Origin: an uncultured Anaerolineaceae bacterium
GTDB taxonomy: Bacteria > Chloroflexota > Anaerolineae > Anaerolineales > Anaerolineaceae
Direction of reading: 5' to 3'
Length of the DNA: 64,000 nt
Assembly (NCBI GenBank): GCA_938020565.1
Contig: CALIHP010000003.1
Span: 1 to 64,000 of the forward strand
The translations under genes and the position numbers were made by a program. Positions 24,298 to 33,810 of this stretch are shown here, piece by piece (the stretch's first letter is position 1; each line of letters begins with the position of its first letter). The notes beneath the pieces are model-generated. The model was not told the origin of the DNA, made no database searches, and saw nothing but the letters and a program-made list of their open reading frames with translations.

Positions 24298-25725
24298 ATG
24301 GAAAACACAGTGGAAATCAAATCAACGCATTGGGACGAGAGAAACGTCGTGATCGTCGGCGCAGGCCGCCAGGGCCAGGCCGCCGCGCGCTTCCTGATTT
24401 CCCGCCATGCAAACGTTACGATAACCGATCAGGCGTCCACAGAGAAATGCACCGCGGCAATCGAAGCCCTGAGAGGGCTGCCGGTTCGCTGGGTCACGGG
24501 AGGCCACCCGCTCTCGCTGCTGGACGGGGCGGATTTCATCTGCGTCAGCGGCGGCGCCGACCTCCGACAGCCTTTTCTCACCGAAGCGGTTAACCGCGGG
24601 ATCCCGCTGCTCAACGATACCGAAATCTTTTTTCAGGAGTCTCCGGCCCCGATTATCGGACTGACCGGCTCAGCCGGGAAAACGACGACGACGACGCTCG
24701 TCGGACGAATCGCCGAATCCGACCGGCAGCGGCGCCATTCGCGAACCTCCGTTTTCGTCGGGGGGAATATCGGAACGCCGCTGATCGCGAGAATCGACGA
24801 AATCGGGCCGGACGACTGCGTCATTCTTGAATTATCGTCGTTCCAGCTTGAGCTCGTGACGATCAGTCCGCATATCGCCGCCGTGCTGAATATCACGCCG
24901 AACCATCTCGACCGCCATGGCACGATGGAAGAATATATCCGCGCGAAACGGAATATCCTGAATTTCCAGTCTGAATCCGACTGGGCGGTCCTGAGCCGCG
25001 ACGACATGAACAGCGCCGCGCTCCGAACCGCGGTTCGGGGAAAATCAGCGACGTTCGGATTCGAGCCACCGTTCGGAAACGAAACGATCGCGGTAGGAAT
25101 CGACGACAGCTTCATTTTCGCGACGATCAACGGGAAGCGGAAGAACCTCCTGAAAAGAATTGAAATCAGCCTTCCCGGGCGGCATAACCTCTCCAACGTC
25201 ATGGCCGCCGCCGCGATCGCGCTCAGCGCCGGCTTCGACCCGTTGTCGATCCAAGGCGGAATCCGCGGCTTCAGCGGCGTCCCGCACCGGCTCGAAACGG
25301 TCGGGAAGCTTCATGGCGTCCGCTACATCAACGACTCGATCGCAACCGCGCCGGAACGGACGCTCGCCGCTTTGAACGCGTTCAGCGATCCGATGATCCT
25401 CCTGCTCGGCGGGCGCGATAAAAAGCTTCCCTGGGGAAAGCTCGCCGACGAGCTCAACCGCAGGGCCAAAGCCGCCGTCTGCTTCGGGGAGGCCGGCCCG
25501 ATGATCGCGCAGGCGCTCGAATCCAGCCCGGCCCGGAACCCGCGCTTCGTCGTCCGCCGGGCCGCGACGATGCTCGATGCGCTCGAAATCGCGAAGGAGC
25601 TGGGCGAAGCCGGCGATCTCGTCCTCCTCTCGCCCGGAGGAACGAGCTACGACGCATATAAAGACTTCGAAGAAAGGGGGAATGAATTCCGCGCATGGGT
25701 CAGATCGCAAATCTCCAATTCCTGA
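24298..25725 (+). CDS. murD: UDP-MurNAc-L-alanine:D-glutamate ligase
   Basis: A 475-residue Mur ligase. The N-terminal Rossmann part has VIVGAGRQGQAAARFL, the P-loop is GLTGSAGKTTTTTLV, and NHLDRHGTMEEY and LLLGGRDKKLPW are MurD signatures. Its last 31 bases overlap ftsW in another frame. AAGGAAACCGC lies upstream of the ATG. Confidence 0.96.
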   Translation: MENTVEIKSTHWDERNVVIVGAGRQGQAAARFLISRHANVTITDQASTEKCTAAIEALRGLPVRWVTGGHPLSLLDGADFICVSGGADLRQPFLTEAVNRGIPLLNDTEIFFQESPAPIIGLTGSAGKTTTTTLVGRIAESDRQRRHSRTSVFVGGNIGTPLIARIDEIGPDDCVILELSSFQLELVTISPHIAAVLNITPNHLDRHGTMEEYIRAKRNILNFQSESDWAVLSRDDMNSAALRTAVRGKSATFGFEPPFGNETIAVGIDDSFIFATINGKRKNLLKRIEISLPGRHNLSNVMAAAAIALSAGFDPLSIQGGIRGFSGVPHRLETVGKLHGVRYINDSIATAPERTLAALNAFSDPMILLLGGRDKKLPWGKLADELNRRAKAAVCFGEAGPMIAQALESSPARNPRFVVRRAATMLDALEIAKELGEAGDLVLLSPGGTSYDAYKDFEERGNEFRAWVRSQISNS

Positions 25726-26936
25726 ATCAGAAGAAAATCCGCGTTTCGACGCGGCTCCTGATCGACGTCCCGTTGATCATCGTCGTTTTTATGCTGGTCA
25801 TGATCGGGCTGGTCTTCGTTTACTCCGCGAGCTGGTCATTCTCGATTCAGGCGTTCGATAACGCCGCTTACATGGTCAGCAAGCAGGCCGTCTGGCTCTT
25901 TCTGGGCATCGCCGCCGCGCTGATCATGGGCTTCCTGATTCCCTACCGCTGGCTCCAGCCGCTCTCGCCGTATCTCCTGATCGGGACGATGGTTTCGCTG
26001 TTGATCCTGCTGCTGATCCCCGCTGCGGCCGGCGTTACGCGAACCTTTTTCGGCGGCTCGGTTCAACCGTCCGAAATCGCTAAAATCGCGATTATTATCT
26101 ATCTGGCCGCGCTGTATACGAAACGCGCCGAGCTCGTCAGGACCGGCGGCCTCCGCTCGCTCGAACCGTTTATTATCCCGACAATCTGCGCCATGCTTGT
26201 CATGGTCCAGCCGGACTTCAGCGCCGCGATTACGATTCTCGCGCTTTCCGCGATGATCTACATGCTCGCCGGCGGGCAGATCAACTGGGTTATTACGATT
26301 CTTCTCGTCGCGTTCTTCCTGACGATCATCGCGTACTTCCTCTTCGATAAAGTCCGCGTCCGAACCGACGAATATATTTCCGGTTTCCTGAACCCCGAAG
26401 AAGCCTCGTATCATATTCAGCGCGTTCTGAAATCGATTATCAACGGCGGCTGGTTCGGGACCGGCGTCGGAAAAGGGATCGGGAAAATGACAGGGCTGCC
26501 CGTTCCCTGGACCGATAGTATCTATGTCGTGATTATCGAGGAAACCGGCGTCACCGGCGGAATCATCGTCTTAGGATTGTACCTGACGATCCTCTGGCGC
26601 GGGTTCCGAATCTCGATCAGCGCTCCGGACGCTTTCGGAAAGCTTCTCGCCGCCGGGATAACGCTTTGGATCACGTTCGAAGCGCTCCTGAATATCGGCG
26701 TCCTGCTGAATATATTTCCATTCGCCGGAAACGCGCTCCCGTTAATCAGCTATGGCGGAACGAACATGGTCGTAACGCTCGGAAGTATCGGCATTCTGCT
26801 GAATATCTCGCGGCAGACCGCGATCTACAATCTTGAGAAAGGAAAGACCGTACCCGATGCGATGGTTAATCTGCGCGGGGGGGACCGGGGGTGGCGTGTA
26901 TCCAGCCTTGGCCGTTCTCCAAGAACAAAAAAGTAA
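25695..26936 (+). CDS. ftsW: Septal peptidoglycan polymerase FtsW (SEDS family)
   Basis: 413 residues with about ten membrane spans. VYSASWSFSIQAF, FFGGSVQPSEIAKIA, VMVQPDFSAAI and NALPLISYGGTNM are SEDS signatures. It polymerises septal glycan strands with FtsI. The start overlaps murD by 31 bases, with GAAAGGGGG upstream. The end overlaps murG by 80 bases, so the last 26 residues come from the murG N-terminal region in another frame. Confidence 0.94.
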   Translation: MGQIANLQFLNQKKIRVSTRLLIDVPLIIVVFMLVMIGLVFVYSASWSFSIQAFDNAAYMVSKQAVWLFLGIAAALIMGFLIPYRWLQPLSPYLLIGTMVSLLILLLIPAAAGVTRTFFGGSVQPSEIAKIAIIIYLAALYTKRAELVRTGGLRSLEPFIIPTICAMLVMVQPDFSAAITILALSAMIYMLAGGQINWVITILLVAFFLTIIAYFLFDKVRVRTDEYISGFLNPEEASYHIQRVLKSIINGGWFGTGVGKGIGKMTGLPVPWTDSIYVVIIEETGVTGGIIVLGLYLTILWRGFRISISAPDAFGKLLAAGITLWITFEALLNIGVLLNIFPFAGNALPLISYGGTNMVVTLGSIGILLNISRQTAIYNLEKGKTVPDAMVNLRGGDRGWRVSSLGRSPRTKK

Positions 26937-27969
26937 AGAGAACGTCGACGAGATCCTCTGGGTCGGCGGCGCCGATGGTATCGAAAAACGGCTCGTCGAG
27001 CGCGAAGGCGTCCCGTTCAGGGGCATCGCCGCGGCCGGACTGCATGGCGTCGGACTGAAAAAGCTTCCGGGGAACCTGCTGCGCCTGTTCCATGGATTCT
27101 TCGAATCGCTGGCGATTGTCCGTGACTTTAACCCGGACGTCCTTTTCTTTACCGGCGGGTACGTCGGCTTTCCGGTCGCGCTGGCCGGACTTTTCCGGCG
27201 AAAAGTTATCTTCATCCCCGATATCGAGCCGGCCGTCGCGCTGAGCGCGCTGAGTAAAGTCGCCGACCGGATAACCGTCGTCGCCGAAGAAAGTCGCCGC
27301 TATCTTCCGAAACGCGCGAAGGTCACTGTCACCGGTTACCCGACGAGACCGGGGCTGACCGCAATCCGCCGCGAAGACGCGCTCGCCAAGTTCGGGCTGG
27401 ATCCAGAGCTCCCGACGGTCTTCTTCTTTGGCGGCTCGAAAGGCGCGGCCTCCATTAATATTGCCCTCTGGAAAATCCTGCCGCAGCTCTGCGAACATGC
27501 GCAGGTCCTGCACGCGACCGGAGAGGCGAACTGGGGCGACGCGCAAACGAAACTCGAAACGCTCCCGGAAACGATCCGCGGCCGCTATCACGCTTATCCG
27601 TACCTGCATGAAACGATCGGCGCCGCGTTCAGAGCAGCCGACCTGATCGTCTCACGGGCCGGGGCGTCGACGATCGGGGAATTCCCGCTTTTCGCCGTCC
27701 CGGCGATCCTCGTCCCATATCCGCATGCCTGGCGCTATCAGCGGATCAACGCGGAGTACCTCGTCAGTAAAGGCGCCGCCCGGCTCCTTCGCGACGAAGA
27801 GCTGACGGACGGATTGCTCCCGAACGTACTTGCCGTCTTAACCGACGCCGAAGAACGCGAACGCATGAGCGCCGCAATGCGCTCGCTCGCGAAACCGGAC
27901 GCCGCGGGCGCGATCGCCGGGATTCTCCTCGAAGCCGGCGGTAAAACGAATAAAAAGAGAAAGAAATAA
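26857..27969 (+). CDS. murG: Lipid II synthase (GlcNAc transferase MurG)
   Basis: A 370-residue GT28 enzyme that adds GlcNAc to lipid I at the inner face of the membrane. The first glycine-rich loop reads GGTGGGVYPALAV; many family members have GGTGGH. VGFPVALAG, FFFGGSKGAASIN and SRAGASTIGEF are the other conserved blocks. The ATG at 26857 has AAAGGAAAG ten bases upstream inside ftsW. A run of seven G residues near 26877-26883 lies within the overlap. Confidence 0.94.
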   Translation: MRWLICAGGTGGGVYPALAVLQEQKSKENVDEILWVGGADGIEKRLVEREGVPFRGIAAAGLHGVGLKKLPGNLLRLFHGFFESLAIVRDFNPDVLFFTGGYVGFPVALAGLFRRKVIFIPDIEPAVALSALSKVADRITVVAEESRRYLPKRAKVTVTGYPTRPGLTAIRREDALAKFGLDPELPTVFFFGGSKGAASINIALWKILPQLCEHAQVLHATGEANWGDAQTKLETLPETIRGRYHAYPYLHETIGAAFRAADLIVSRAGASTIGEFPLFAVPAILVPYPHAWRYQRINAEYLVSKGAARLLRDEELTDGLLPNVLAVLTDAEERERMSAAMRSLAKPDAAGAIAGILLEAGGKTNKKRKK

Positions 27970-27981
27970 CGGAAACGGAAA

Positions 27982-30303
27982 ATGCGAAACGGATTCAACG
28001 CACCCATTCATATCATCGGCATCGGGGGAACCGGCATGTCCGCGATCGCTGTCGTTCTGCGCGAGAGAGGCGCGAACGTCCGCGGTTCGGATCAGGCCGA
28101 ATCCGCGATGGCCGAACGGCTGCGTTCGCTGGGGATTCCGGTTCAAATCGGGCATTCGGCCGAAAACGTTGCCGGCGCCGGTCTCGTTCTTTACTCCTCC
28201 GCCGTCCATCCGGATAACCCCGAACTGATCGCCGCGCGCGCGGCGGGGATCCCGACGCTGAAACGGTCCGAGTTCCTGACCCGGCTTTTAGACGGGCGAA
28301 ACCTTATCGCGGTCGCGGGAACGCACGGTAAAACAACGACGGCCTCGATGATCGCCTGGATCCTGACGCGCGCGAACGTCCGTCCCGGCTTTATTATCGG
28401 TTCGATGCCGAAAAATTTAGGGACGAACGCCGCCGCCGGAGCGTCGGAAACGTTCGTTATCGAAGCCGACGAATATGACCGGATGTTCCTTGGATTGTGT
28501 CCGTCAACGGCCGTATTAACGCTGATCGAACCGGATCATCCGGACTGCTTCCCGACCGAAGCCGTTTATTATCAGGCGTTCCGCGACTTCATCGCCTGCT
28601 GCAAAGCCGGCGCACGCGTCCTGATTTTCAGCGGCGATCCGATCCAACGCCAGCTCGTCGAAGACTCCGGCGCAAACGTTTCCGTCCGAAGCTACGGTTT
28701 CGGCGCCAACGACGATTACCGGATCGAAAACGCCGAAGTCGCCGAAAACGGCGCTTACCGTTTTACGCTGACCGCGCGCGCTTCCGGACGCAGCGCCGCG
28801 ATCCGGCTCGCCGTTCCGGGACTGCATAACGCCGCAAACGCCGCCGCCGCGCTCGCCGCCATCATGGAATCCGCGATCCTGCCAAACGAAACCGAAGCGC
28901 TGAACGCGGCCGCCGAAGCGCTTTCCGAATTCGCCGGAAGCGCGCGCCGTTTCGAAACGATCGCCGATCAGGACGGGGTCCGGGTCATCGACGACTATGC
29001 GCATCATCCAACCGAAATCCGCGCTGCGCTTTCCGCGGCGAAAAACGCCTGGCCGGAACGGCGAATCTGGGCGCTCTGGCAGCCGCACACCTTCTCGCGA
29101 ACGCGGCAGCTCCTCGACGCCTTCCGCCGAGCGTTCGGAGACGCCGATAAGCTCCTCATAACGCCGATTTACGCCGCCCGGGAAAACGAAAACGGGTTCT
29201 CGAACGCGGCGCTGAAAAAAGCGATCCGCGCCGTACGTCCGGACGCGATCTTCGCGGAGACGAACGAACGCGCCGTCGAGCTGCTGACGATAGGGCTGAG
29301 GCCCGGCGACGTCGTCCTGACGCTCTCCGCCGGGGACGCGAACCGGATCGGCCCAGCCGCCTTAGACGCGATCGCCCGCGAGGCCCGGCCGGCTAATCCG
29401 TCCGAGCTCGACGCACGGATCGAAAAGAACGCGCCGATCGCGATCATCTCGAACCTGCGCGTCGGCGGACCGGCGAAAGAAACGCTGATCGTGGAAAGCG
29501 AAGCCGAACTGATCGCCGCCGTCCGCGCGGCACGGCAAGCTGCGCCGACATTCAAGGTCGTCGGCGGCTTATCGAATATCCTTTTCAGCGACGACGGTTT
29601 CGCCGGACGAATCATCGTTAATCGTTCTTCCGCAATCCGGCTTATCGAAATCGGGAACGGCCGTGCCCGGATCCGCGCCGCCTCCGGCGTTCCGCTGAAT
29701 TCGCTCGTTCGCGCGGCGATCGATTTCGGCCTGACAGGGTTGGAATGGGCGACGCGGATTCCCGGCTCGGTCGGCGGCGCGGTTTACGGAAACGCCGGCG
29801 CGTACGGGAGCGAAATCAATGAGACGCTGCAAACGGTAACTATCCTGAGCGAGGACGGACGCGTTATCAACCTCCGAAGGGACGAGATCCCGTTCGTTTA
29901 TCGGGCGAGCGGCTTCAAGTCCGGCGAGCTGCGCGGGACGATCCTCGCGGCCGAATTCGAGCTCGCGTCCGGGGACCCGGACGCAATCGAAGCGCGCGCC
30001 GCTGAAATCTGGGAAAAGCGCGAAAAATTCAACTTCAGGAACCAGGGATCGCTCGGCTCGGTCTTCCGGAACCCGAACGGGGATTACGCCGGACGGCTGA
30101 TTACGGAATGCGGACTGAGGAACGCGGCGGAAGGAGGAGCGGCCGTCAGCGACTTCCACGGTAATATCTTCGTTACGAACCCGGGCGCGACCGCCGCCGA
30201 TTTCCGCCGTCTCGTTGAGCGCGTCCGCACGGCGGTTCAGGCGAGCTTCGGGATCACGCTGCAAACCGAGATCGAGATTTACGAAAGAAAGGAGAACGCA
30301 TGA
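27982..30303 (+). CDS. murC/murB: MurC-MurB fusion: UDP-MurNAc:L-alanine ligase and UDP-GlcNAc-enolpyruvate reductase
   Basis: A 773-residue fusion. Residues 1 to about 465 are MurC: GIGGTGMSAIA (13-23), P-loop GTHGKTTT (113-120), EADEYDRMF and DDYAHHPTEIRA. Residues about 475-773 are MurB: LRVGGPAKET (about 491), VGGLSNILFSDDGF (FAD loop), RIPGSVGGAVYGNAGAYGSEI and GSVFRNP (about 692), which contains the proton-donor Ser. No stop or frameshift separates them and both active sites look intact. The two enzymes act one step apart, so a fusion may channel UDP-MurNAc. It ends overlapping ftsQ by four bases. Confidence 0.96.
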   Translation: MRNGFNAPIHIIGIGGTGMSAIAVVLRERGANVRGSDQAESAMAERLRSLGIPVQIGHSAENVAGAGLVLYSSAVHPDNPELIAARAAGIPTLKRSEFLTRLLDGRNLIAVAGTHGKTTTASMIAWILTRANVRPGFIIGSMPKNLGTNAAAGASETFVIEADEYDRMFLGLCPSTAVLTLIEPDHPDCFPTEAVYYQAFRDFIACCKAGARVLIFSGDPIQRQLVEDSGANVSVRSYGFGANDDYRIENAEVAENGAYRFTLTARASGRSAAIRLAVPGLHNAANAAAALAAIMESAILPNETEALNAAAEALSEFAGSARRFETIADQDGVRVIDDYAHHPTEIRAALSAAKNAWPERRIWALWQPHTFSRTRQLLDAFRRAFGDADKLLITPIYAARENENGFSNAALKKAIRAVRPDAIFAETNERAVELLTIGLRPGDVVLTLSAGDANRIGPAALDAIAREARPANPSELDARIEKNAPIAIISNLRVGGPAKETLIVESEAELIAAVRAARQAAPTFKVVGGLSNILFSDDGFAGRIIVNRSSAIRLIEIGNGRARIRAASGVPLNSLVRAAIDFGLTGLEWATRIPGSVGGAVYGNAGAYGSEINETLQTVTILSEDGRVINLRRDEIPFVYRASGFKSGELRGTILAAEFELASGDPDAIEARAAEIWEKREKFNFRNQGSLGSVFRNPNGDYAGRLITECGLRNAAEGGAAVSDFHGNIFVTNPGATAADFRRLVERVRTAVQASFGITLQTEIEIYERKENA

Positions 30304-31145
30304 ACTTCGGATTCGGCTCCAACAATCGGGACCGGCTGGATCGAATCAGCGCCATCCCGGAAAACAATCGAATCGAAAGCGAACGGCTGAAAACGAATTC
30401 GGAACGGATCCCGTCGAGGAAAACCAAATCCGGACGGACGTCCGCGCGGATCCTGTCGCTGATCAGCGCCGCTCTCTTCGCGCTCGCGCTTGGACTGTAC
30501 CTGCGTCTTCCCGATTTTCGCGTCGCCTCGGTTCAAATATACGGCCACGAGAACGTCAATCCGGAGGAACTGATCTACTACACCGGCATGAAAAACCAGG
30601 CGATCGGGACGGTTGATCCTGAGGTTATCGAACGGAATATCTTCCGCCGCTACCCGGAAAACCGCGCGATCAGCGTGCATGCCGCGCTTCCGAACCGTCT
30701 TGACGTCTACTTTGAGCAGCGGGTCGCCGCAGTCGAATGGAACTTCGGGGGAAGCCGCTTCTGGATCGACGAAGAAGGGTTCGTCTTTAACGAGAACCTT
30801 TCCGCCAGCCCGGAAATTATCGTCTACGCCAATAGCTTCCCCGGCGCGATGAATCGGAACGACCGTACGGTCCCGAAAAAATTCCGGAAGGAGATCGTCG
30901 ATTCGGCCCGACGAATCTTCGCCGTCAAGCCCGCCGAATCACGGCTGAATTTCACGTATGATAACGGCTATGGCTGGGACAGCGGCAAAGGCTACATGCT
31001 CTGGATCGGCGTCAACGATTCGGGCCTGAACGAGAAAATGGCGATGGCGAACGGATTGGACCGGTATTTCAAAGCGAACGAAATCGAACCGGAAATGCTC
31101 AGTCTTGAGTTTATCAACGCACCTTATTATCGATTCGCGGATTAG
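30300..31145 (+). CDS. ftsQ: Cell division protein FtsQ/DivIB
   Basis: 281 residues. A charged cytoplasmic tail of about 45 residues precedes one membrane span (LSLISAALFALALGLYL), then a POTRA-type domain starting DFRVASVQIYGHENVNPEEL and a beta domain. It links FtsL/DivIC to the rest of the divisome. The start overlaps the murC/murB stop (ATGA) with GAAAGGAG upstream. Family identity is low but the layout and position between murC/B and ftsA support the call. Confidence 0.88.
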   Translation: MNFGFGSNNRDRLDRISAIPENNRIESERLKTNSERIPSRKTKSGRTSARILSLISAALFALALGLYLRLPDFRVASVQIYGHENVNPEELIYYTGMKNQAIGTVDPEVIERNIFRRYPENRAISVHAALPNRLDVYFEQRVAAVEWNFGGSRFWIDEEGFVFNENLSASPEIIVYANSFPGAMNRNDRTVPKKFRKEIVDSARRIFAVKPAESRLNFTYDNGYGWDSGKGYMLWIGVNDSGLNEKMAMANGLDRYFKANEIEPEMLSLEFINAPYYRFAD

Positions 31146-31149
31146 AAAG

Positions 31150-32373
31150 ATGGAAAAATTACATTTAGCAACAATTGACATCGGCACCTCGAAAATCTGC
31201 ACGCTGATCGCTCAGGTCGAGAGCGAAAACGCGGTCAAAATCCTGGGCGTCGGGATCGAACCCTCGCAGGGCGTCCGCAAGGGCATGGTTTACGATATTC
31301 AGCAGGCGACCGCCGCGATCTCCAAATCGATCCGAAAAGCCGAACGCACTTCCGGGTTCCAGATTTCCGACGCGATTATTTCGATCGCAGGGTCGCATAT
31401 CAACGCAATTAACAATAAAGCGACCGTCTCGATCGTCGGCGGCTGTATCGATGAATACGAGATTCGCCGCGTTATCGACTCGGTCAAAGCGGTTCCGATC
31501 CCCAATAACCGCACGATTCTGCATACGATGCAGCGGACGTACAGCGTCGACGGTATCGAAGGCATCCGCAGCCCGCTCGGCATGTACGGACGGCGGCTCG
31601 ACGTCGAAGCGCATATTATCACCGGCGCGACCGCGACCGTCGAGAACCTGAAGCAATGCATCCTCGCCAACGAGATCGAGGTCAACTCGTTCGTACTGAG
31701 TTCGTTAGCCGCCGGAGAGGTCGTCCTGAGCGATATCGAAAAGCAGAGCGGCGTTTTCGTCTGCGACCTGGGCGCGGGAACCGCCGATCTCGCGATTTAT
31801 TTCAATAACGACGTCTGGCATACCAATTCGCTCCCGATCGGCGGCGCGCATATCACCAACGATATCGCCCAGATCTTCCATCTTTCATACAATCAGGCGG
31901 AAGAAGTCAAAAAAATTCATGGGTCCGCGCTTCCGGAGCTTATCGACGACGAGGAATTTTTCTACGCCCGCTCCTTCGGGCAGGAGGAATCGGCGAAATA
32001 TTCCCGAAAAGAGCTGGCCTCGGTTATCTCCGTTCGCGTCGAAGAAATCTTCCAGCTTATCCGTCAGGATATCAAACGCTCCGGCATCGATCATATCCTC
32101 CCCGCCGGAATGGTCCTGACGGGCGGCTGTGCGCTGCTTCCCGGGATCGAACGCGTCGCCTCGAACGTTCTCGGACTCCCCGTCCGCGTCGCGAAACCGG
32201 AAAACCTGACCGGCATGATCGATCAATTAGATAGCCCCGCCTTTTCAGCGTCTGTGGGCCTGCTGTATTGGCGGATGAAAACCGAAGTCATAGAAGATCC
32301 GCAATCCAGGAAAGCGGATCCCGGCGAAGCCTTGTCCAAGGTCAGGCGATTTATTCGGATGTTATTCCCATAG
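31150..32373 (+). CDS. ftsA: Cell division actin-like protein FtsA
   Basis: 407 residues. The first ATP-binding loop is ATIDIGTSKICTLIAQ, DLGAGTADLAIY is the second, and VLTGGCALLPGIERVA is the adenosine loop. The SHS2 domain region (KGMVYDIQQATAAISKSIRKAE) is present. FtsA tethers FtsZ to the membrane, and the ending KVRRFIRMLFP fits its amphipathic membrane helix. The ATG at 31150 begins MEKLHLATIDIGT; an upstream ATG at 31105 lies in ftsQ. The ribosome site is weak (GAAAG). Confidence 0.95.
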   Translation: MEKLHLATIDIGTSKICTLIAQVESENAVKILGVGIEPSQGVRKGMVYDIQQATAAISKSIRKAERTSGFQISDAIISIAGSHINAINNKATVSIVGGCIDEYEIRRVIDSVKAVPIPNNRTILHTMQRTYSVDGIEGIRSPLGMYGRRLDVEAHIITGATATVENLKQCILANEIEVNSFVLSSLAAGEVVLSDIEKQSGVFVCDLGAGTADLAIYFNNDVWHTNSLPIGGAHITNDIAQIFHLSYNQAEEVKKIHGSALPELIDDEEFFYARSFGQEESAKYSRKELASVISVRVEEIFQLIRQDIKRSGIDHILPAGMVLTGGCALLPGIERVASNVLGLPVRVAKPENLTGMIDQLDSPAFSASVGLLYWRMKTEVIEDPQSRKADPGEALSKVRRFIRMLFP

Positions 32374-32537
32374 GAGCTGATAATGAACAGAATCAATAAA
32401 TTAATACCCTGATCCAGCTCCGAGACAGGACTGAAAAATCTGTAAATCATGTACAATTTGGCGTATCACTTTGAACGCCTTGGTCAACAGAAATACTACT
32501 GCAATGGTATGGATGACAAGTAAGGGAATGGTGAAAA

Positions 32538-33689
32538 ATGGAAAACACGTATCAGAACTTAGGCGAAAGCTCCGCTAATATCAAAGTCGTCGGCGTTGGC
32601 GGCGCGGGCTGCAACGCGATCAATCGCATGATTGAGAGCGGCATGCAGGGGGTTGAATTTATCGCGGTCAATACAGACGCGCAGGCGCTCATCGCCTCCA
32701 AAGCGGACCAGCGCGTCCGGATCGGCGAAAAAGCCACGCGCGGTCTCGGCGCGGGGGCGAATCCGGAAGTCGGACGTCTCGCCGCGGAAGAATCGCGCGA
32801 GGAGCTGCGAACGGCGCTGAAAGAGGCCGATATGGTCTTTATCACGGCCGGAATGGGCGGCGGAACCGGAACCGGCGCCGCGCCCGTCATCGCCTCGATC
32901 TGCCGTGAAATCGAAGCGTTGACGATCGGCGTCGTGACGCGTCCGTTCGACTACGAGGGACTTCCGCGGGCGAACGCAGCGCTGACCGGGATCCGGACGC
33001 TGAAAAAAGAGGTCGATACGCTGATCGTCGTCCCGAACCAGCGCCTTTACGAAGTCGTCGACAAGAATACGCCGATGATCAAGGCGTTCCGCATGATCGA
33101 CGATATCCTGCGCCAGGGGGTTCAGGGAATTTCCGAACTGATTACGCTCCAGGGGATTATCAACCTCGACTTCGCCGACGTGAAGACAATTATGTCGAAC
33201 GGCGGCTCGGCGCTGATGGCGATTGGGGTCGGGATCGGCGAGAACCGCGCGGCGAAGGCGGCGGAAGCGGCGATTACGAACCGCCTGATCGATAAAAATA
33301 TCGACGGAGCGACGCGGATCCTGTTCAATATTACCGTCGGCGAAGATTTTACGCCGTACGAACTCGAAGAAGCGGCGTCGATCGTCCGCGCGACCGCCGA
33401 CCCGAACGCGAACTTTATCATGGGCGCTGTCCTCGATCCGGGCCTGAAAGACGAAGTCCGGATTACCGTCGTCGCGACCGGGTTCCCCGACGAGCTGGAA
33501 GGGAGCGATGAAACGCCGCAGTTTCCGCCCTTCGCCAGAGTAAAACCGGCGTCGGTGCCGGATCGCCAGCCGACCGCCTCGAAAAACGGGAGCGCGCCGA
33601 AAAAGGAAAAAGAACCGGCCGAATTCCGCCGCCGTGAAGGCTCCGACGATATTCCTGCGTTCATGCGCCTGATGGATCGGAATTCATAA
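32538..33689 (+). CDS. ftsZ: Cell division tubulin-like GTPase FtsZ
   Basis: A 383-residue GTPase that polymerises into the division ring. VVGVGGAGCNAINRM, GGGTGTGAAPVIA (about 106-118) and the T7 loop NLDFADVKTIM are intact. A variable linker leads to the C-terminal peptide DIPAFMRLM, which binds FtsA and other partners. A 164-base gap separates it from ftsA, which may hold an extra promoter (TACAAT at 32452-32457, weak -35). It is the last gene of the cluster. Confidence 0.97.
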   Translation: MENTYQNLGESSANIKVVGVGGAGCNAINRMIESGMQGVEFIAVNTDAQALIASKADQRVRIGEKATRGLGAGANPEVGRLAAEESREELRTALKEADMVFITAGMGGGTGTGAAPVIASICREIEALTIGVVTRPFDYEGLPRANAALTGIRTLKKEVDTLIVVPNQRLYEVVDKNTPMIKAFRMIDDILRQGVQGISELITLQGIINLDFADVKTIMSNGGSALMAIGVGIGENRAAKAAEAAITNRLIDKNIDGATRILFNITVGEDFTPYELEEAASIVRATADPNANFIMGAVLDPGLKDEVRITVVATGFPDELEGSDETPQFPPFARVKPASVPDRQPTASKNGSAPKKEKEPAEFRRREGSDDIPAFMRLMDRNS

Positions 33690-33719
33690 AAGAAAACGCC
33701 CTGAGCCTGAGGGAAATAA

Positions 33720-33746
33720 GGAAGAAGGGAACGCGTCCCTTCTTCC
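33720..33746 (+). terminator. Hairpin after ftsZ
   Basis: GGAAGAAGGGA (33720-33730) pairs perfectly with TCCCTTCTTCC (33736-33746) around ACGCG. No long T-run follows, so efficiency is uncertain. It lies between the convergent ftsZ and methyltransferase genes. Confidence 0.6.
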
Positions 33747-33810
33747 CGATACGTCTTCCAAATATGCCCGCCGCTGCGTTCGCCGCGATTTCGCTGGTAC
33801 GGCCCGCCGC

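Noticed and set aside
32452..32457. Promoter TACAAT for ftsZ
   Set aside because: The -10 is fair but no -35 stands at the correct distance; mentioned in the ftsZ entry only.
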